Source: Sodiomyces alkalinus F11 (taxonomy: Eukaryota; Ascomycota; Sordariomycetes; Glomerellales; Plectosphaerellaceae). Taken from it: a stretch of DNA of 64,000 nucleotides. The notes under the pieces were generated by a model. It did not search any database. It worked only from the letters and a program-made list of their open reading frames with translations, and was not told the DNA's origin. Shown here in pieces: positions 59,001-64,000 of the stretch. Position numbers and translations under genes: made by a program. Position 1 is the first letter of the stretch. Every line of letters begins with the position of its first letter. The stretch spans positions 1,590,575 through 1,654,574 of the forward strand of contig NW_021167085.1 of NCBI RefSeq assembly GCF_003711515.1, in the 5' to 3' direction.

Positions 59001-59899
59001 CTCTCGCGTACTTCTTATAATAGTATACTCCTAGTTTTTTACCTGTTTAGCTCGGTATTCGAGGGATATTTCTTTATCTAAGAACCCGTACTGGATTAAG
59101 AGCCGTTCTATTTATCGTAGGCGCTTATCAAGGGCCTAGAAGCGTGATTCCTAAGCTTCTTAGTCTTATTCTAGTTATCGGATTTTCTCGGTAGCGTATA
59201 CTATATAGCTAGTAGTATTATATTCGTCTAACCGGTACTCGTAGTAGTTATACCTATATAGTTAAAGGCGAATCTCGCGTCCTTTACCCCTGGTTTCCGT
59301 GATAACCTAGTCGTCACGTTATCTCCTTAAATAGATTTTATCTTCTAGGGTTTATTCTTCGTTCCGCGGCTAGAAGCTATTAGCCTGTTTATATTCCTTA
59401 TATATAGGGTATACGTCCTTAATATAATTAGCCTAAAGGATTAGGCTATAGTCTAGATAGTTAGCGTGTATTATCTATCCTTTCTTATACGTTTAGTACT
59501 TAGGTAGTTAATTGTCCGATCCTTATAGGCTTATTATTAGGCTAGTGAAAGTGTCTCGGTCTTTCTAAGTATAGTAAGGTTAAGGTTACTAATATATAGT
59601 CCGTTGCTATTCTTTAGTGGTATTCGCGGGTGCTCTGCGGTAAGCATTATTAAAGCTAAGTTTAGTGAAACGGACTTAGTGGGTTTATCTAAGAGGTTCT
59701 TCCGCGAGCTAGTCGAGTATCCGTAGCTAGATAACTTCTTCTTCGGTTAGGTCGGCTGCTTCTATAAGTTAATACTAGAAGTTCGTGTTATTATCCGGAA
59801 TCCCGTTGGACTCCGTTTCCTAATCTTACTCTTCGAGTTTGGCGATTTCCTCCTATGCGTAACGTGTATAATCCTCTTTCTTAAGCTGGTGTTTCTCTT

Positions 59900-61440
59900 C
59901 GGGAGTAAGTCCTACTTCCTAGAGGGCGCTAAAGCCTCCGCTGCTAGTATTCGTGTGGACTTCCTATTTCTTCTGGATCTCTAAGATCTGCTTCTATCTT
60001 TTAGCTTCTTCCTTCGTCTATCCGTATTTTTAAAGGATTTCTATAATAGTTTATAAAGCTAGTTTATTCTTATCCTAGTCGGGGATTTTAAGGCTATAGT
60101 TATTATTATACTCGTTACTAGATACTATAGCGAGTATCTTCTAGGGTCTTTTAGGGTAGTATCTAGCTCCGTCCTTCTCTAATTAGTATACTAGATAATA
60201 GTTATCGTAGCAGGTTATCTAATAGTGGTTAATATACGGTATTTCGTCCCTATAAATTTCTAGGTATCTAATAGCGTTAATTTCCTTCTAGGGTTTTACT
60301 TTCCTAATCGTATTCGATTATCGTTACGGTCGTTCTTTCTTAGGTTTATAATAGTCGCGTGCGTAGTAACCCGGCTTATTATAGTTATAACACTCAACTT
60401 TCTTTATATCCCTTTTACCCTGCTTATTACTTTATCGGTTAATATTATCGAGCTCTATAAGTCCACTATAGTACCTATATAAGGTGTTTCTAAACTAGCG
60501 TGGGTATAGTTATTTCTTCTTCGAATTAGCTATATAGAATAAAACGCTTATTTAATACTTTTTCTAATAGCGCCGTTTATAGTTCTGGTTATCGATACGA
60601 ATTACTATTACGGTGTATTCGCTAAATATCTCAGGTCGGTCTAATCAGTATAGTTCGTCCTTTACTTCTTCCTTAAGTCCTTAGTAGTACTAATCTATAA
60701 AGGGTTTATCCGGGTAGCTAAGCTTTAACAAGATTTACTAGAATCTTATAGTATAGTCCGTAGCTAACTTAGTCTAATATAGCTAGCTTAGTTATTTAGC
60801 CGCGACTTATTCCTTATCGAGCTAGCCGAAGATAACGTTAAGTTTTTCGATAAATACGTCGAAGTCCTTAAAGATTACCGTAGTCCCGGGCTTCCTTAGG
60901 ATTTCTATTCCTATATTCTCTAGGTAGTCTTTATAGATAGATTCGAACTATTTATACGTATCTCCCGTAAGGAGTGCCGCGGTATAGAGTACTTTGGTTT
61001 CTTCCGTACGGATACTATCCTGGTAGAATAGGAGATAGCCTCTAAGCTAGGTAATAAAGCTCTAAAGCTATCCTCGAGTTCCGTTATACTTAGGGGGTAT
61101 AGGGTACTTATACTTAGCCCTAATTCTAGGATAGTTTAACTAAGCTCTTAGGGTTACGTTTTCCCCCTAAAGCTAGGTAACTATATTACGAATCTGCTAA
61201 AGGTCGTTATTCCCTTTAGCGGTGGTGGTAGGCGTTATAGCGCTCATAGCGCTCGCGGTATGGTTATTATTATTCGATATATTAGAAGAGTGATTGCTGG
61301 CTACTTCGTCGTCTTATTAAGGTTATTCTGGTTTTTCCTCTTCGTCGGAGGAACTAGATTCTTCAGACGATAATTCTTCTTCAGATAAAGTGACTTCTTT
61401 TTCCTTAGGCGAAGTAGCTTCTACTTCGGGCGTACTACTT
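59900..61440 (-). pseudogene. gag: gag of the Gypsy chromovirus, broken
   Basis: Lies next to the 5' LTR on the minus strand. A CCHC zinc knuckle is visible near 60392-60350 as C-YNY-NKPG-Y-YARD-Y: the second and third Cys and the His have each become Tyr, which single G-to-A or C-to-T changes explain. The rest has many TAA/TAG breaks and an acidic region near the 5' LTR (61320-61430). Bounds are approximate. Confidence 0.65.
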
Positions 61441-61482
61441 ATTAGCTATTAAGGTCAGCTTACCGAACAGGATCGATTAAAA

Positions 61483-62022
61483 TGTTATGATAGCTTCTAG
61501 TCCTCTATAATATAGCGGACGATAGGGGACTGGCGTTAAGGTTTTAGTTTCAAATAAGAAGAGGATGTTAACTAAAGAGTAGTAACTGTTATTCGTAGTA
61601 GTCTAGTCGTAGTTACGTCGTAAAGATTAGGCGTCTTCTTTATAAGGTAGGTTTAAGCGTAGAATAGTAGTCCAGGTAAAGACTTAGATTAATCGATATC
61701 TTATTCTCTAATAGAAGTAAGACCTAGGATACTTTGGTATATATACCCGGTTGTTTACTCGCTATTCACTTACTGTTTATTTTCTGTTTATAAGCCTCCC
61801 GGTAAATACCCGGTGAATAGCCTCCGTAGTTATACTAGTATGCCTAGTATACTAGTATCCTATGTACTAGTGTATCCTTGCTTGGAGAGTTATCCCGTGA
61901 CCCGGCACGTGATGTCCTCCTAAGTTATCTTCTGGTTACGTCCTGGTACGCTAATCGTCCTAGTCCGTTATATACTAGTATATCCTTCGTGCTAGTGTAT
62001 ATTAGGCCCGTTGGCCGTAATA
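61483..62022 (-). repeat. 5' LTR (540 bp)
   Basis: Begins TGTTATGATAGC and ends TAATA on the plus strand. With the last C restored in thought, the ends are the inverted pair TGTTA...TAACA. Same length as the other LTR. Confidence 0.95.
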
Positions 62023-62027
62023 TATCT
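62023..62027. repeat. target-site duplication TATCT, right copy
   Basis: Directly follows the right LTR and matches 54273-54277. Confidence 0.85.
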
Positions 62028-63600
62028 TCGGCTGGACGGAAGCGTATAATCTCGAAAGTAAAAAGCGAAATAGATTAATAGGGTAAATGTATTTATAAAT
62101 AGTTAGAAGGTAGAAAATTTGAATTATTTATTCGCTATAGTCTCTATCACTTATAATCTTATCTACTACTAGATCCTTAGTTCTAATCCCCTTATTTCTG
62201 AAAAACTCTTTAACCGAAGTAATACTACCCCGTGGCGTAGAAAGTATTATAAGAACGGGTTCTTTCTTCTCCTAATCGTATACGTATAACCCCTTTTATA
62301 TATACTCGTATAAAGGCAGCGAAGGACACTACTTACCTTCTATAGTAAGAATTTCTAGTAGACCTATCGCCGTGGCTTCTATACTACCATAAATTTCTAT
62401 TATTATTTATAGAAGATATTAGTTAAGGCTTACTAGCTTATCTACAAGAACGTTTTCTAACGTACAAAGCCGTATAGGATCGACCCGAACGTAAAGGTCA
62501 GGACTACTTTAGTGGTAAAGGGCCCAGGGCTTTCCGCTCACGATATATAGCGTAGATAGTTAGGTATAAATTATATAGTAGTTATACACTTATATAAAGC
62601 GGGTAAAATCCGTCCGAATTAGAGGTATATAGACGTAGAGAAGGGTAATTTTATCGATAATAGAATAAGGATCGAAAAGGCCGTGTTCGGAAAGATAAAT
62701 AAAGAACTCCTAGAAGAATTAGTAAAAAGTGCTAAAAATAGAAAAAACACTAGATACTTACACGCTAAAAAGCCGCGCGAGATTAGTAAAGTCTATTCTA
62801 CTATAATTTAATCCGTTAATTATAGATACTTTTGCTAAATACCTAGTAATCTTTAAACTTAATTAGAACCTTTTATCCGGCAGCGTTTATCTTTATACGA
62901 GAGCCGGCGGAAAGAAACTAGTGGCCGCCGGCTATAAGCGTCGTTTCTTTGCCTTAGTCGGAACGAATTAATTACGGGATAAAGCTAACTTACTGAATAA
63001 CCTTTAGATACTAAGCGAGTATATTTTTAGATATACGCGGATATGCCCACGTAGAACTAAGTTATAAACCTCGAGTACGCATCTATCCCTGCGTATATTT
63101 TAAAGCCGAAGGGCAATAACTTATCGTACGTATCTATAGACTAAATAAAATTAGGTCCCGGCGTTGTCTAGCCTTTTCGACGGTAGCGTATCTCCTTATA
63201 CCTTACCGCCACGTCTTCAGGAAATAGTTCTATAAATATGCGGTATAGCTCGTGTGCGCTAATAATAAAACCTTATTAGCGTATAAACATGTAGAGCTAT
63301 ACTTTGCCTAGGCCTCTTGCAAATAATGCCGTAAGGTCTTTCTTTTCGAAGAATAGCTCTATGTGCTAGCGTTCGGCTTCGATTTATTCTGTATCTTAAC
63401 GTCTCTGAAGGCACTAATATCTGCGGATTTGTTCAAGACCTCTCCTTAAGATCTGGAAGCTTTCGGCTTAGAGCTAATAGAGTATCTCGTCGTCGTTAAG
63501 AACGTTAAAGAAAAGCGTGTGAATACGGCGAATAAGATTATCGGTAATAAGCGTACGAGTCTCTCTGCGCAGGCCCTATACCTTATAACGACGCTATAAG
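62028..63600 (+). pseudogene. RIP-damaged ORF of unknown family, right part
   Basis: Continuation of the decayed ORF at 53420-54277. The first frame (62028 on) reads SAGRKRIISKVKSEID, then LEGRKFELFIRYSLYHL with TAA/TAG breaks. From about 62,300 another plus frame takes over for ~170 codons with few breaks (KVRTTLVVKGPGLSAHDI, LGINYIVVIHLYKAGKIRPN, NRIRIEKAVFGKINKELLEE, HAKKPREISKVYS). From ~62,790 a third frame reads FNPLIIDTFAKYLVIFKLN, VYLYTRAGGKKLVAAGYKRR and LRDKANLLNNL. Near 63,430-63,600 comes DLEAFGLELIEYLVVVKNVK and TANKIIGNKRTSLSAQALYL. The frame changes may be lost introns or small indels. I cannot assign a function. All stretches lie on the same strand, which suggests one multi-kilobase gene. 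Confidence 0.5.
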
Positions 63601-64000
63601 GTCTAGCGTATTACCGCTCTACCTATCTACTCTTCCACGAAACGACATAAAGCCTAATCGGTATAACCCTCTTCATAGCGGCGATATATCTCGTCGCGCA
63701 GGGGTTCTAGGTTAAAGTATTTACCTCGTATAATAAAAGGAGTCCAGAAATTATTAGAAAGTATAATACGCGCTCGTAAAGGGTTATCCGGAGACAGAAT
63801 AGAGTTCGCCTAGTAATAAAGATATCTACTAAGATAAAAAGAGAACCGACCAGCCAGCGTACACGTACGCATATTATCGTATAATATAACCTGTTATAGT
63901 AATATAGCGAAAAGGGTATATATAAATATCTATATATATTTAATATTCTATATTATAAAATAATACTATAGTATATAATATAAAATATATAATTCTAATA
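63601..64000. other. AT-rich tail of the RIP block
   Basis: Increasingly AT-rich; the last 110 bases are almost pure A/T with TATATATA runs. No gene or element end seen before the window edge. Confidence 0.6.

Larger units (their letters stand above)
54278..62022 (-). mobile_element. complete but RIP-inactivated Ty3/Gypsy chromovirus, 7745 bp
   Basis: A full-length LTR retrotransposon read on the minus strand. LTRs of exactly 540 bp lie at 54278-54817 and 61483-62022, flanked by the 5-bp duplication TATCT. In minus-strand order: 5' LTR, gag with zinc knuckle, RT with YLDD changed to YLNN, RNase H, integrase, chromodomain, polypurine tract, 3' LTR. The chromodomain places it among chromoviruses, whose integrases are guided to modified histones. 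Dozens of TAA/TAG breaks, mostly from Gln or Trp codons, make it inactive. An additional plus-strand ORF lies between chromodomain and 3' LTR. It is inserted inside an older decayed ORF. Confidence 0.95.

Overview
The window looks like nuclear DNA of a filamentous ascomycete (Pezizomycotina, probably Sordariomycetes). The grounds are GC-rich exons split by short GT-AG introns (about 50-140 bp) with CTRAY-type branch sites, gene families typical of these fungi (Pls1 tetraspanin, peroxisomal malate synthase ending in SKL, an Mcm1-type MADS factor, a Nim1/Gin4-class kinase), and a right-hand block that carries the C-to-T / G-to-A decay expected from repeat-induced point mutation (RIP). I cannot name the species from sequence alone.

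Positions 1-52,860 are gene-bearing. In order: smc5 (minus, cut by the left edge), a small TATA-driven orphan or pseudogene (about 1868-2231), a Nim1/Gin4/Cdr2-type kinase (3155-7309), malate synthase (9805-11761), a gene-poor 9.7 kb stretch, a C2H2 zinc-finger factor (21433 to about 23429), a Ctr copper transporter (27871-28570), a 435-bp inverted-repeat element (29089-29523), mcm1 (minus, 31364-32252), an orphan ORF (minus, 34933-35556), pls1 (36287-37180), a NIPA-like magnesium transporter (minus, 37931-39734), V-ATPase subunit E (41043-41908), a PIP-box nuclear protein of unknown function (minus, 42219-44677) and a Dnf-type P4-ATPase flippase (47297-51949). These are single-copy housekeeping and regulatory genes, each with its own promoter. 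I see no biosynthetic cluster and no shared pathway. The long spacers are rich in short palindromes built from TACCTTAGGTA and TACGGAGTA.

Positions 52,861-64,000 form an AT-rich, RIP-damaged block. At its centre is one complete but dead Ty3/Gypsy chromovirus, 54278-62022, read on the minus strand. It has two 540-bp LTRs with TGTTA...TAACA ends, a perfect 5-bp target duplication (TATCT), gag with a zinc knuckle, RT, RNase H, integrase, a C-terminal chromodomain and a polypurine tract. Between the chromodomain and the 3' LTR it carries an extra ORF on the opposite strand that encodes a coiled coil. The element sits inside an older plus-strand ORF: the frames on the two sides join in phase once the element and one TATCT are removed. 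That older ORF is also RIP-damaged, and I could not assign it to a family. These last two items are the best candidates for something undescribed.

No tRNA, rRNA or CRISPR feature could be supported. All splice sites were placed by eye from GT-AG boundaries, frame continuity and family conservation.
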